Shown here one piece after another: positions 25,141-32,635 of a stretch of DNA of 63,509 nt. The first letter of the stretch is position 1; each line of letters begins with the position of its first letter. The position numbers and the translations under genes were made by a program. The notes beneath the pieces are model-generated. The model saw nothing but the letters and a program-made list of their open reading frames with translations, was not told the origin of the DNA and did not search any database. Source of the DNA: JANLQX01 sp043775075 (lineage in GTDB: Bacteria > Actinomycetota > Acidimicrobiia > Acidimicrobiales > JANYDT01); assembly GCA_043775075.1 (NCBI GenBank), contig JAYVSS010000059.1, positions 1 through 63,509 of the forward strand, read 5' to 3'.

Positions 25141-25371
25141 GAGAACACGCTGCTTGGCCTCAGCATCCGCATTGAACTTGCTGGGCGGCGCGTTGCGTCC
25201 CGGGCTGCAACCGCTCGCAAAGCTGCCGATGAGCGGGGCGAGGGCGTTATCTCACTGGCAATCGCCGTGCTCATCATGGCCGTGATCGGGGCGGCGATGT
25301 ATCTCGTATTTTCCAAGTTGGCGACCGACGCGGGGACAAAGACAACCGAGAAAATCGCCACGATCAATTGA
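25096..25371 (+). CDS. Small pilin-like membrane protein of the Tad locus
   Basis: 91 residues. The N-terminus is a run of MNT/MNA triplets (residues 1-15), then a basic region (RRVASRAATARKA) and ERGEGVISLAIAVLIMAVIGAAMYLVF, one membrane helix, and a ~15-residue tail. Size, position and a charged-Gly-then-helix pattern suggest the major Flp-type pilin, but the canonical Glu five residues after the Gly cleavage site is not in place. AGGAG lies just before the first ATG. Five in-frame ATGs make the exact start uncertain. Coupled to the next gene by TTGA. Confidence 0.7.
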   Translation: MNTMNTMNAMNTMNAENTLLGLSIRIELAGRRVASRAATARKAADERGEGVISLAIAVLIMAVIGAAMYLVFSKLATDAGTKTTEKIATIN

Positions 25372-25805
25372 CCCGTCGCCGCCCGACAACTCCCAGACCG
25401 ACGCCCGGATCAACGCCCGGATCTGGAAGTCGGCTCGAAACTGGAGCCGGTCTGGTGACATCCGTTCTCGGCGCGTTCATGGTGCTCGCCACCGTGTTCG
25501 CGTGCGTCGAGATTCTCGTAACGATGCAGCGACGTACCGTCGTGACCGCCGTTGCTGATGACTTGGCGCGTCGCCTGGCCCGAGACTCATCGCTCGACCC
25601 CTCTTCCGAGGCGACGGCTTCGTCGCAAGGACTCGGTCGGGGAGTTACGATCACGGCGCATTCGAGTGGCGATGACGTCGTTGTGGCCGTCACCGCCAAG
25701 GGACCGCGTCTGCTCCGATTTGGACCTTTCGCCCGTTTCGGAAGAATCGAACGGACGGCTCGCGCCCACCGAGAACGATTCCGTACGCCAGCGGTCGCGA
25801 CATGA
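25368..25805 (+). CDS. TadE-like minor pilin/membrane protein
   Basis: 145 residues, TTG start overlapping the previous stop (TTGA). A Pro/Thr-rich basic N-terminus (~25 residues) precedes one membrane helix (GLVTSVLGAFMVLATVFACVEIL) and an extracellular segment (VVTAVADDLARRLARDSSL). The single N-terminal helix followed by a short exported domain is the TadE plan, though the usual Glu in the helix start is not clear. It lies between the pilin-like gene and a second TadE-like gene. Confidence 0.65.
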   Translation: MTRRRPTTPRPTPGSTPGSGSRLETGAGLVTSVLGAFMVLATVFACVEILVTMQRRTVVTAVADDLARRLARDSSLDPSSEATASSQGLGRGVTITAHSSGDDVVVAVTAKGPRLLRFGPFARFGRIERTARAHRERFRTPAVAT

Positions 25806-26278
25806 GCAGACGACCACGACCGAGGCGCCGCGCCGCCCACTCGGCCTGCGACTCGCGAGAGGACGCGCAAGCAGGTGCCGAAGTGGTGTTGGGCGGGATT
25901 GTTCTTCTTGTTGGCCTCGCCCTCGCGCTGGCCAATGTATGGATCGTCCTCGACGCCAAAACCGCCGTAAGCACGACTGCTCGGGCGGGCGCGCAGTCCT
26001 TCATCGAGCAGAATTCGCTAGAGGCGGCCGAAGCGGCCCTCCAGGCGGAGGCCGAGCAGGCGCTCGAGCGACGCTTTCCGATGCGCTGGGTCGCTACCCC
26101 ATCACTCACCGCTTTCGTTCGCTGTGCGCCGGTCGACGTCACGGTCAGTGTCCGAATTCCAGTCGTCGCTATCCCTTTTCTCGGGGCGATCGGTGGAACC
26201 AAACAGGTGTCGTCAACCCATCACACTCGAGTCGACCCCTACCGCAGCCGGGTCCCCGGCGAGGCCGAGTGTGAGTAG
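25802..26278 (+). CDS. TadE-family pseudopilin-like protein
   Basis: 158 residues, ATGA overlap with the previous gene. A basic N-terminus precedes AGAEVVLGGIVLLVGLALALANVWIVLD, with Glu five residues into the segment after Gln-Ala-Gly, matching the TadE/TadF G-x(3)-E style entry to the membrane helix. An exported domain then has FIEQNSLEAAEAAL and a beta region (APVDVTVSVRIPVVAIPFLGA). Probably a minor pseudopilin that primes pilus assembly. It overlaps the next gene by eight bases. Confidence 0.75.
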   Translation: MSRRPRPRRRAAHSACDSREDAQAGAEVVLGGIVLLVGLALALANVWIVLDAKTAVSTTARAGAQSFIEQNSLEAAEAALQAEAEQALERRFPMRWVATPSLTAFVRCAPVDVTVSVRIPVVAIPFLGAIGGTKQVSSTHHTRVDPYRSRVPGEAECE

Positions 26279-26711
26279 CACCGGGCGCCAGAAGCGGGCT
26301 GAACGAGGTTCGGCAATGTTGCTCATTCCGGCTGCCGTATTGATCGTTGTCCTCTTCGCCGCGGTCACCCTTGACTCAGCCGAGGCATTCCTCGTCCAAC
26401 GAGAGTTGGCCGCTGCCGCCGACGCCATGGCGAACGACGCCATCGCCGGAATTGACCCGGATCTCGTCTTCACCGGTGCCGGAGCTCAGATCGACGATGA
26501 ACGCCTGGTGCGCCTGGTGACAAAGAGTTTGAGCGAACGGGCGGCGGATCTAGCCGAGCCCGACGTGCCGGTGATCAGACGACTGGCGGGCGACGGCGTC
26601 GAAATCCAGCTTGGAGCCGCGGTTCACCCGTTCTTCGGTCGACTCCTTCACCCCGGTGGCTGGAAAGTCCGAGCGACGGCACGGGCGTTCCCCCGCCAGG
26701 CCGCTCCATAA
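26271..26711 (+). CDS. TadG/TadE-like exported protein
   Basis: 146 residues with GTG at 26271, whose first bases overlap the previous stop. After the charged QKRAERGSA comes one membrane helix (MLLIPAAVLIVVLFAAVTLDSAEAFLV) and a domain beginning QRELAAAADAMANDAIAGID. The RG-(S/A)-A-...-helix pattern followed by Q/A-rich helical sequence is that of TadG-type proteins of actinobacteria. It lacks the large VWA-like part of full-length TadG. Last gene of the strictly overlapping string. Confidence 0.68.
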   Translation: MSSTGRQKRAERGSAMLLIPAAVLIVVLFAAVTLDSAEAFLVQRELAAAADAMANDAIAGIDPDLVFTGAGAQIDDERLVRLVTKSLSERAADLAEPDVPVIRRLAGDGVEIQLGAAVHPFFGRLLHPGGWKVRATARAFPRQAAP

Positions 26712-26863
26712 CGCTCGCGCGGGCCGGCGCGTTGGCGCCGACGCGCCTTCGCTCCGGCCGTTCAGCGCTCCGGTTTCGCGTCAATACGCCAACCGCGAGG
26801 CATGCTCGGGCAATCACCGGCGTGGCCTTTCGCTCGGATCATTTACCGGGCAACATCGGACGC

Positions 26864-27850
26864 ATGCCGAATTCACCTGTGTGCCCTGCGAATCTCCATT
26901 CCGTCGCCGCCTCTCCGTCGGTCGACGCCGCGGGCCGAGAGCTCTTGTCCCTCCTTGGCGCCTCAGTCGGGGTGTTGGCAACGTCGATCGTCGTTGATCG
27001 TCGGGCGCTTCGGCTGTCACACGCCGGCCCGCGGCAATCGCGAATTACGCAGATCTTTGCCGACGGTCCCGTGACCGCAATGCTTCGATTGCTCCGCTCG
27101 GTCCTGTTCCTGGGGTCGTGTGCACTGTTGATTTGGCTCCTAGGGCTTATCGCCGTGGTTGTTGTTGGAAGCCGGGCGAATCAGCGAGTGGCTCGGCTTC
27201 CGTTCGGGCAGATCGTTGTCCGTGTTTTCGCCGCTTCGCTCGTCGTTGCCGTCACCGGTCCCCTGGTTGGAACGGGCGGAGCGGCCGGAGCCGCTGGAGC
27301 GGCGACCGGCGTTGAACGCACGGCGGCGAACTACACGGACTCCGGCGGCGGGCAACGTTGGCCGAACCTTGCGCCACCTCACACGGGAACGATCGCCACG
27401 GCGATCCCGGGAAATACACCCGCACCAGTAGCGACGACGATCCCCCCAACGGTCGAAACGACTACGGCGGTCCGTCGCACACCGACGACCAAGCTGAGCG
27501 CCACGACCACCACCGCACGGGGAATCACCGGTTTGGCCGGCCCGATACTGGTGTTTGCTCTCGCTCCCCCCGCTGCTGTCCCGGGCGCTGTGCGGCCGGA
27601 GTCGGGCGTCTCAGAAACGCCTGTGGCCCATCACGCCGTGCGGCGGGGCGAGTGTTTCTGGTCGATCGCAGAAACGTTGGTGCTCACGAGGATCGATGAG
27701 GCAACGGAGGCGGACATCGCTCACTACTGGCGACAACTGATCGAAGCCAACCGATCCAAGCTGCCCGATTCTTCCAACCCCGACCTGTTGTGGGCCGGCA
27801 CGGTTCTCGATCTCCCGGCATTGCCAGCGGGACAGCCGCCAGCAAGCTGA
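26864..27850 (+). CDS. Membrane protein with C-terminal LysM domain
   Basis: 328 residues from the ATG at 26864; other in-frame ATGs exist at 26732 and ~27080. Two membrane helices (VLFLGSCALLIWLLGLIAVVVV and IVVRVFAASLVVAVTGPLVG) are followed by a Thr/Pro/Ala-rich linker of ~110 residues, and then a LysM-like module: HAVRRGECFWSIAETLV...HYWRQLIEANRSKL...NPDLLWAGTVLDLP. LysM binds peptidoglycan, so the protein could anchor the pilus machine to the wall. The 152-nt gap after the TadG-like gene makes operon membership probable but not certain. Confidence 0.75.
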   Translation: MPNSPVCPANLHSVAASPSVDAAGRELLSLLGASVGVLATSIVVDRRALRLSHAGPRQSRITQIFADGPVTAMLRLLRSVLFLGSCALLIWLLGLIAVVVVGSRANQRVARLPFGQIVVRVFAASLVVAVTGPLVGTGGAAGAAGAATGVERTAANYTDSGGGQRWPNLAPPHTGTIATAIPGNTPAPVATTIPPTVETTTAVRRTPTTKLSATTTTARGITGLAGPILVFALAPPAAVPGAVRPESGVSETPVAHHAVRRGECFWSIAETLVLTRIDEATEADIAHYWRQLIEANRSKLPDSSNPDLLWAGTVLDLPALPAGQPPAS

Positions 27851-28076
27851 CTAGGACTTTTGCTCGACCGTGTTACTCCGAGCGGTGAACTTCGTTGAAG
27901 CCGCAATTCTCAACTTGCGGCTGACTGCATAGCGGCTGAATACTTCCGGGGTAGGAGAGGGACCGCGGCGTGCTCGATACTCCTCCTTGGATTCCTGGCC
28001 TTCGGTCCGGGTGCTTCTGCCGGCGCCCGGAACTGGGCACGCGTAACTGGCGGATCGGACAGCTCTCGCAGTTACA

Positions 28077-28109
28077 TGGACCTTTCGTGGACCTTAACTG
28101 GACCTATCA
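28077..28109. repeat. Three 11-bp direct repeats (TGGACCT core)
   Basis: TGGACCTTTCG, TGGACCTTAAC and TGGACCTATCA follow each other without gap, sharing a seven-base core at exactly 11-bp spacing (28077, 28088, 28099). One-helical-turn repeats of this kind are typical of response-regulator binding sites such as PHO boxes. No convincing target gene lies immediately downstream on either strand. Confidence 0.85.
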
Positions 28110-28424
28110 AGAATCATCTCCGTCAATGGCGAACCATCCCAAGTGGTCTATTGGGCGAAGACCACGAACGCCTCGGAACGGCTCACTAACGGCAGGATCG
28201 CCTGCGAGACGAACCTCGACTTCTGACCCCTGTCCCAGCCACTGGAGGTTGGCGCAGCGCCGTCTGATCTGCCAGAAGGACCGAGCGTCGACTCGCAGTA
28301 GTCGTTGTGCGCAAAGACCGAACGTGACGTCGAAGACCGGGCGCGGCGCTCTTCTATCGGTCTTTCGCGCCGGTCCTGGTCTCTGAATTCTTGAAACACC
28401 GCCGACCGTTGCCTCGTGAAGCGA

Positions 28425-28714
28425 TTAGCGAGCCCTCCCAGCAATCCAAAGTGTCGCGGCCGCCACGATGACTGTCGATACTGCAGGCGCCAACGTGAAC
28501 GATGCGGTCCACTTCGTCGATTTACTGCCCGCGCCGCAATGTCAATCTGCTGCTTCCCATATTCGAGTGCTGCAGTTTGGGCCTCGATTTGCGCTGCACG
28601 TAGATTCTTGTCCCGCTCAAATTCACGGAATCGCAGCCAAGCTTCAATCGTAATTTTCCGTCCGCTATCGGTCCCTGCGTGCCGCAGCTCGGCGATCAAC
28701 TGAAGGTCCGTCAT
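28425..28714 (-). pseudogene. Frameshifted gene for a small membrane protein
   Basis: In one frame, starting at the ATG at 28714, the product reads MTDLQLIAELRHAGTD...FREFERDKNLRAAQIEAQ...KQQIDIAA, a helical, coiled-coil-like segment of ~60 residues. In another frame, open from 28541 and ending at TAA 28425, it reads KSTKWTASFTLAPAVSTVIV then AAATLWIAGRAR, a clear C-terminal membrane helix. Joining the two near 28528-28541 gives a sensible ~95-residue soluble-helix-plus-anchor protein. It needs a one-base change, so it is a decayed gene, a sequence error or a recoded gene. The function is unknown. Confidence 0.4.
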
Positions 28715-28910
28715 CGATACCCGCAGCTTTTTTTCCGGTGTCTGCGTCGCATTAAACGCTTCGGTTTTATCTTCACCGTTCTTCGTCTCGAGAAACTTAG
28801 CGAGGCCTGAACACGAAACCAGACTCCTCGGAGTTACGAGACCGGAGGCCCGGGTTCCGAACAAGCCTCCCCTGACCGGTGATGCGTGCACCAGAAACGC
28901 CGCCAGCGGA

Positions 28911-29675
28911 CTAGCTCAGGGACGGGCCCGTCAGCGCGCCGCCGTCGACCACCAGATGGGCACCGGTGATCCACGAAGCGGCGTCGCTGCAAAGAAACAC
29001 GGCGGCACGGCCAATATCGTCTGGCTCACCAAGCCGGTGCAGCGGCATGTGCTTTGCTATGCGCGCTTCATTCGGTTCCCATAGCGCCTTCGCCATGTCC
29101 GTCTTGACCAAACCCGGAGCGATGGCATTCACCCGCACGGTCGGTGCCATTTCCGCCGCCATCTGGCGGGTGAGATGCAGGACCGCGGCTTTCGTGACGT
29201 TGTAGTAGCCGATGTTGGCTTCCACACTCAGCCCGCCGACGGAGGCGATGTTGAGCACCACTCCTCCGTGTTCGGCCATCCAGGCGTCCCACACCAACTT
29301 CGTCCATGCTACGTACCCGTATTGATTAACCGCCACGGTTTTCTCCGCCTGGCCGGCGTTGATGCCCAACAGCGGACCAAAGTAGGGATTGGTGGCGGCG
29401 TTATTGACCAGCACATCAACGCCACCAAATCGCTCCATGGCCGACGCCACGCACGCCGCCGCCTGGGCGGGATCTCCCGCATTTCCGGCGAACCATTCGA
29501 CTCGGCCGGGTCCTCCCGCCCGAAGCTCGGAGGCGGCAGCGTCGAGGACGTCGGCTTTGCGGCTGGTGATCAGAACGTCGGCGCCAGCCTCCACGAAGCG
29601 AGCGGCTATCGCCTTCCCGATACCTCGCGAACCGCCCGTGACGATTGCGACCTTGCCGTCCATTCGTATGTCCAT
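28911..29675 (-). CDS. Short-chain dehydrogenase/reductase (SDR), FabG-like
   Basis: 254 residues of a classical SDR. The coenzyme motif is VAIVTGGSRGIGKAIAARF (TGxxxGxG). NNAATN corresponds to the NNAG strand. Catalytic residues are the Ser in LNIASVGGLS and Tyr/Lys in YYNVTKAAVLHL. The C-terminus IAPGLVKTDMAKA and ITGAHLVVDGGAL is typical. The Arg after the glycine motif (TSRKAD) suggests NADPH. The substrate is unknown. Start supported by TAGGGT seven nt upstream. Divergent from aroG. Confidence 0.93.
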   Translation of the reverse strand: MDIRMDGKVAIVTGGSRGIGKAIAARFVEAGADVLITSRKADVLDAAASELRAGGPGRVEWFAGNAGDPAQAAACVASAMERFGGVDVLVNNAATNPYFGPLLGINAGQAEKTVAVNQYGYVAWTKLVWDAWMAEHGGVVLNIASVGGLSVEANIGYYNVTKAAVLHLTRQMAAEMAPTVRVNAIAPGLVKTDMAKALWEPNEARIAKHMPLHRLGEPDDIGRAAVFLCSDAASWITGAHLVVDGGALTGPSLS

Positions 29676-29682
29676 ATCGGTG

Positions 29683-29688
29683 ACCCTA
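29683..29688 (-). promoter_or_regulatory. Putative -10 box for the SDR gene
   Basis: The minus strand reads TAGGGT seven nt before the ATG at 29675, with no Shine-Dalgarno sequence. Confidence 0.4.
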
Positions 29689-29766
29689 CCGACCGCGACA
29701 ACGCCGCGGCCACCCGGTTCCCCCAGGCGAGCACGAACTCAGCCTCGTCTACGAAAGGCCGACCGG

Positions 29767-29772
29767 TAGGAT
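29767..29772 (+). promoter_or_regulatory. Putative -10 box for the DAHP synthase gene
   Basis: TAGGAT lies six nt before the ATG at 29779, and no Shine-Dalgarno sequence is present. With the SDR box at 29683-29688 it makes a back-to-back promoter pair only about 80 bp apart. Confidence 0.45.
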
Positions 29773-29778
29773 GTCGTC

Positions 29779-31131
29779 ATGGCCACACCGACCTGGACTC
29801 CGACCTCTTGGCGCGAGCGCACTGCGCTGCAACAGCCCGAATGGCCGGACCAGGGCGCCTACGAAGCGGCGTTGAAGAAGCTCTCGCTCGTTCCGCCACT
29901 GGTGTTCGCCGGCGAAGCGCGCACGCTGCTGTCGTCGCTCGGACGAGTGGCCGAAGGCAAAGCATTCGTGCTTCAGGCGGGTGACTGTGCCGAGAGTTTT
30001 AATGACATGGGGGCTCCGGCAATTCGGGAAAAGCTCAAGGTCATCCTCCAGATGGCGGCGATCCTGACGTACTCGGGCGGCCTGCCGGTCATCAAGGTCG
30101 GGCGTATTGCGGGCCAGTTCGCCAAGCCTCGCAGTGCCAACACCGAAACCGTGGGGAATGTGGAGCTCCCCAGTTTTCGCGGGCACATCGTGAATGACGA
30201 TCCATTCGACGAGCAGTCTCGCCGACCTGATCCCGAGCGCATGATCACGGCATATCAGCAGAGTGCACAAACGCTGAACCTACTGCGGGCGTTCACCAAG
30301 GGCGGCTTTGCCGACCTCACGCGGGTGCATGCATGGAATCAAGAGTTCGTCCGATCTTCGCCCGAGGGCCAGCGCTACGGCTCGATCGCTGACGGTATTG
30401 CGTCGGCGCTCAGCTTCATGGCGGCGTGTGGCATCGACCTGTCCGAGTCGGCACCTATTCATCAGGTCGACCTGTACACGTCGCATGAAGCTCTCCTGCT
30501 TGGCTACGAGGAAGCGCTCACCCGCCAAGACACCACGAGCGAGCACGGCGACTGGTACGACTGCTCGGCCCACATGCTGTGGATTGGCGAGCGCACCCGT
30601 GGCCTGCAAGATGCGCACGTCGAGTTTCTCCGCGGGGTGAAGAACCCAATTGGATGCAAAGTCGGACCAGGCGTCACCGGCGACGACATCATTGCGTTGT
30701 GCGAGGTGTTGAACCCCGACCGTATCCCCGGCCGCCTCACCTTCATCAGCCGCATGGGAGCCAAGAAGATCGGCCGTACCCTCCCGGCCCTCCTCGCTCA
30801 GGTGCGAGATTCCGGCCATCCCGTCGTGTGGTCGTGCGATCCCTGCCACGGCAACACGTTTACCTCGGAATCGGGTTTGAAAACCCGCCATTTCGACGAT
30901 GTGGAAGCCGAGATGGTCGGCTTTTTTGACGCTCATCGGGCCGAAGGAACATGGCCGGGCGGACTCCATGTGGAGCTCACCGGAGACGACGTGACCGAGT
31001 GCATGGGCGGGAGCGACGACGTGACGGACGCCAGCCTGCCCGACCGGTACACCACCGTGTGTGACCCGCGCCTCAACGCCCGCCAAAGCCTCGACCTCGC
31101 ATTTCGTGCCGCCGAACTTCTCCGTCGTTAG
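29779..31131 (+). CDS. aroG: 3-deoxy-7-phosphoheptulonate synthase, class II
   Basis: Condenses PEP and erythrose 4-phosphate, the entry step of the shikimate pathway. The 450 residues match the plant/actinobacterial class II type: FVLQAGDCAESFNDM (metal-binding Cys), VIKVGRIAGQFAKPRS, PEGQRYGSIADGI, HMLWIGERTRGLQDAHVEFL, NPIGCKVGP, WSCDPCHGNTFTSESG, and LHVELTGDDVTECMGGSDD. An N-terminal ~15-residue extension precedes the barrel. The class is certain. No other aromatic-pathway gene is in the window. Confidence 0.97.
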   Translation: MATPTWTPTSWRERTALQQPEWPDQGAYEAALKKLSLVPPLVFAGEARTLLSSLGRVAEGKAFVLQAGDCAESFNDMGAPAIREKLKVILQMAAILTYSGGLPVIKVGRIAGQFAKPRSANTETVGNVELPSFRGHIVNDDPFDEQSRRPDPERMITAYQQSAQTLNLLRAFTKGGFADLTRVHAWNQEFVRSSPEGQRYGSIADGIASALSFMAACGIDLSESAPIHQVDLYTSHEALLLGYEEALTRQDTTSEHGDWYDCSAHMLWIGERTRGLQDAHVEFLRGVKNPIGCKVGPGVTGDDIIALCEVLNPDRIPGRLTFISRMGAKKIGRTLPALLAQVRDSGHPVVWSCDPCHGNTFTSESGLKTRHFDDVEAEMVGFFDAHRAEGTWPGGLHVELTGDDVTECMGGSDDVTDASLPDRYTTVCDPRLNARQSLDLAFRAAELLRR

Positions 31132-31142
31132 GACGTGTCATC

Positions 31143-32573
31143 ATGCGCAACGTAGAGGTCGACGCCGTTGTTGTGGGAGCCGGACCCAACGGCCTGGCGG
31201 CCGCGCTCACGCTGGCCCGGGCGGGCCGCTCCGTGCACGTCATCGAGGCCGCCGACACTATCGGCGGCGGCTCCCGCACGAAAGAACTCACCCTCCCCGG
31301 GTTTCGCCACGACGTCTGCTCCGCCGTCCACCCGCTCGGGTTGGCGTCGCCGTTCTTCGTCGAAGCGGGGCTCGAGGCGAATGGACTTCGATGGGTCCAA
31401 CCAGAGATCTCCATAGCCCATCCCCTCGATGGCGGGCGGGCGGGAACCGTCGTTCGTGACCTCAACACAACGTGTGACGGGCTCGGACGAGACGGCGAGC
31501 GTTGGAGGTCGTTGCTCGGCCCGCTGGTGGATCGGTGGGACGACCTTGCTCCGATGATCCTTGGCCCGCTCACTCGGGTTCCGGCCCATCCGCTGACGCT
31601 GCTTCGCTTCGGCGTTCCTGCCTTGGCCCCTTCCTCGTGGCTTACCGATGCGTGGTTTCATACCGACGAAGCGCGGGCGCTCTTCGCCGGTTGCGCCGCC
31701 CACGGCTTCCTTCCGCTCGGCCATCTGCTCACGTCGAGCATCGCCCTGGTCCTACTCACCACCGCTCATCGGGTCGGTTGGCCGATCGCCGCCGGCGGCT
31801 CGCAATCCATCGTCGATGCTATGGCCGCGGCGATCGTTGCTGCGGGCGGAACGATCGAGACCGGGCAAACCGTACGTACGCATATGGATCTGCCAAGGTC
31901 GAAGGCCGTCTTTCTCGACGTGGCCCCTGGCCATGCCGCCCGCATCGGCGGCGAGCGTCTGCCCGAGCGATTTCGACGTCGCCTCACTCGCTTCCGCCAC
32001 GGCCCCGGCGCATTCAAGGTCGACTATGCCCTGGACGGTCCGGTGCCGTGGACGAACGACGCGTGCCGTCGGGCCGGTACCCTTCATCTCGGTGGCACGG
32101 CCAACGAAATCGCCCTAGCCGAGCGAGACGTGGCCCAAGGTCGGCACCCCGAGCGGCCCTACGTGCTGGTGTCCCAACCTTCGTTGTTCGATCCGTCCCG
32201 AGCCCCTGCGGGCAAGCATGTTCTGTGGGCTTATTGCCACGTGCCGTCGGGTTCGACGGTGGCGATGACTGATCAGATTGAAGCCCAGATTGAACGATTC
32301 GCCCCGGGCTTTCGCGATCTCGTGCTCGCCCGCCACATTGCCGGTCCAGCGTGGTTCGAGGAGTACAACGCCAACAACGTCGGAGGAGATATCGCCGGTG
32401 GCGCAAACAACGGCACCCAACTCATCGTTCGTCCGACGATGTCGTGGCACCCGTACCGCACTCCCGACCCGGCAATCTTTCTGTGCTCGGCCTCCACTCC
32501 TCCAGGCGCGGGGGTCCACGGCATGTGCGGCGCCCAAGCTGCGGCCGACGCGCTCGCGACCGTGCTGCGTTAG
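31143..32573 (+). CDS. FAD-dependent oxidoreductase, phytoene desaturase/PYROXD2-like
   Basis: 476 residues. The N-terminal dinucleotide fold reads VDAVVVGAGPNGLAAALTLA (GxGxxG), then VIEAADTIGGGSRTKELTLPGF (Arg/Gly-Gly flavin contact). The middle matches NAD(P)/FAD proteins with YVLVSQPSLFDPSRAPAGKH. The C-terminal FAD site is IFLCSASTPPGAGVHGMCGAQAA. Similar proteins act on carotenoid-like or unknown lipids. The substrate is not predictable. Located 11 nt after aroG and probably co-transcribed with it. Confidence 0.88.
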   Translation: MRNVEVDAVVVGAGPNGLAAALTLARAGRSVHVIEAADTIGGGSRTKELTLPGFRHDVCSAVHPLGLASPFFVEAGLEANGLRWVQPEISIAHPLDGGRAGTVVRDLNTTCDGLGRDGERWRSLLGPLVDRWDDLAPMILGPLTRVPAHPLTLLRFGVPALAPSSWLTDAWFHTDEARALFAGCAAHGFLPLGHLLTSSIALVLLTTAHRVGWPIAAGGSQSIVDAMAAAIVAAGGTIETGQTVRTHMDLPRSKAVFLDVAPGHAARIGGERLPERFRRRLTRFRHGPGAFKVDYALDGPVPWTNDACRRAGTLHLGGTANEIALAERDVAQGRHPERPYVLVSQPSLFDPSRAPAGKHVLWAYCHVPSGSTVAMTDQIEAQIERFAPGFRDLVLARHIAGPAWFEEYNANNVGGDIAGGANNGTQLIVRPTMSWHPYRTPDPAIFLCSASTPPGAGVHGMCGAQAAADALATVLR

Positions 32574-32621
32574 AGCCCCGTGACAAGATCGCGGGCGGGA
32601 CGCCGCACCGAGACAGAGCCC

Positions 32622-32627
32622 TAGGAT
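32622..32627 (+). promoter_or_regulatory. Putative -10 box of the dGTPase-like gene
   Basis: TAGGAT lies eight nt before GTG at 32636. It is part of the reason for preferring this GTG. Confidence 0.35.
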
Positions 32628-32635
32628 CGGCAGAC

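Larger units (their letters stand above)
27851..28910. other. Gene-poor, lower-GC stretch
   Basis: The only region over 300 nt without a convincing intact gene. It holds a 7-bp inverted repeat at 27900-27921 just after the LysM gene, another inverted repeat (GTAACTG 28043-28049 with CAGTTAC 28069-28075), three 11-bp direct repeats at 28077-28109, and a frameshifted small gene at 28425-28714. The part around 28500-28800 is visibly richer in A/T than its neighbours. I saw no tRNA, transposase or integrase remnant. Confidence 0.6.

Noticed and set aside
27900..27921. Hairpin GCCGCAA/TTGCGGC as terminator of the LysM gene
   Set aside because: Only a 7-bp stem with an 8-nt loop and no T-run after it; kept as an unexplained inverted repeat.
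28148..28424. In-frame continuation of the small membrane-protein frame
   Set aside because: After 28525 the sequence becomes Arg/Ser-rich low-information sequence, while the neighbouring frame encodes a clear TM helix and stop; a frameshift explains it better.
27851..28910. Possible mobile element or attachment site
   Set aside because: No transposase, integrase, terminal inverted repeats or tRNA gene found; only lower GC and a broken small gene.
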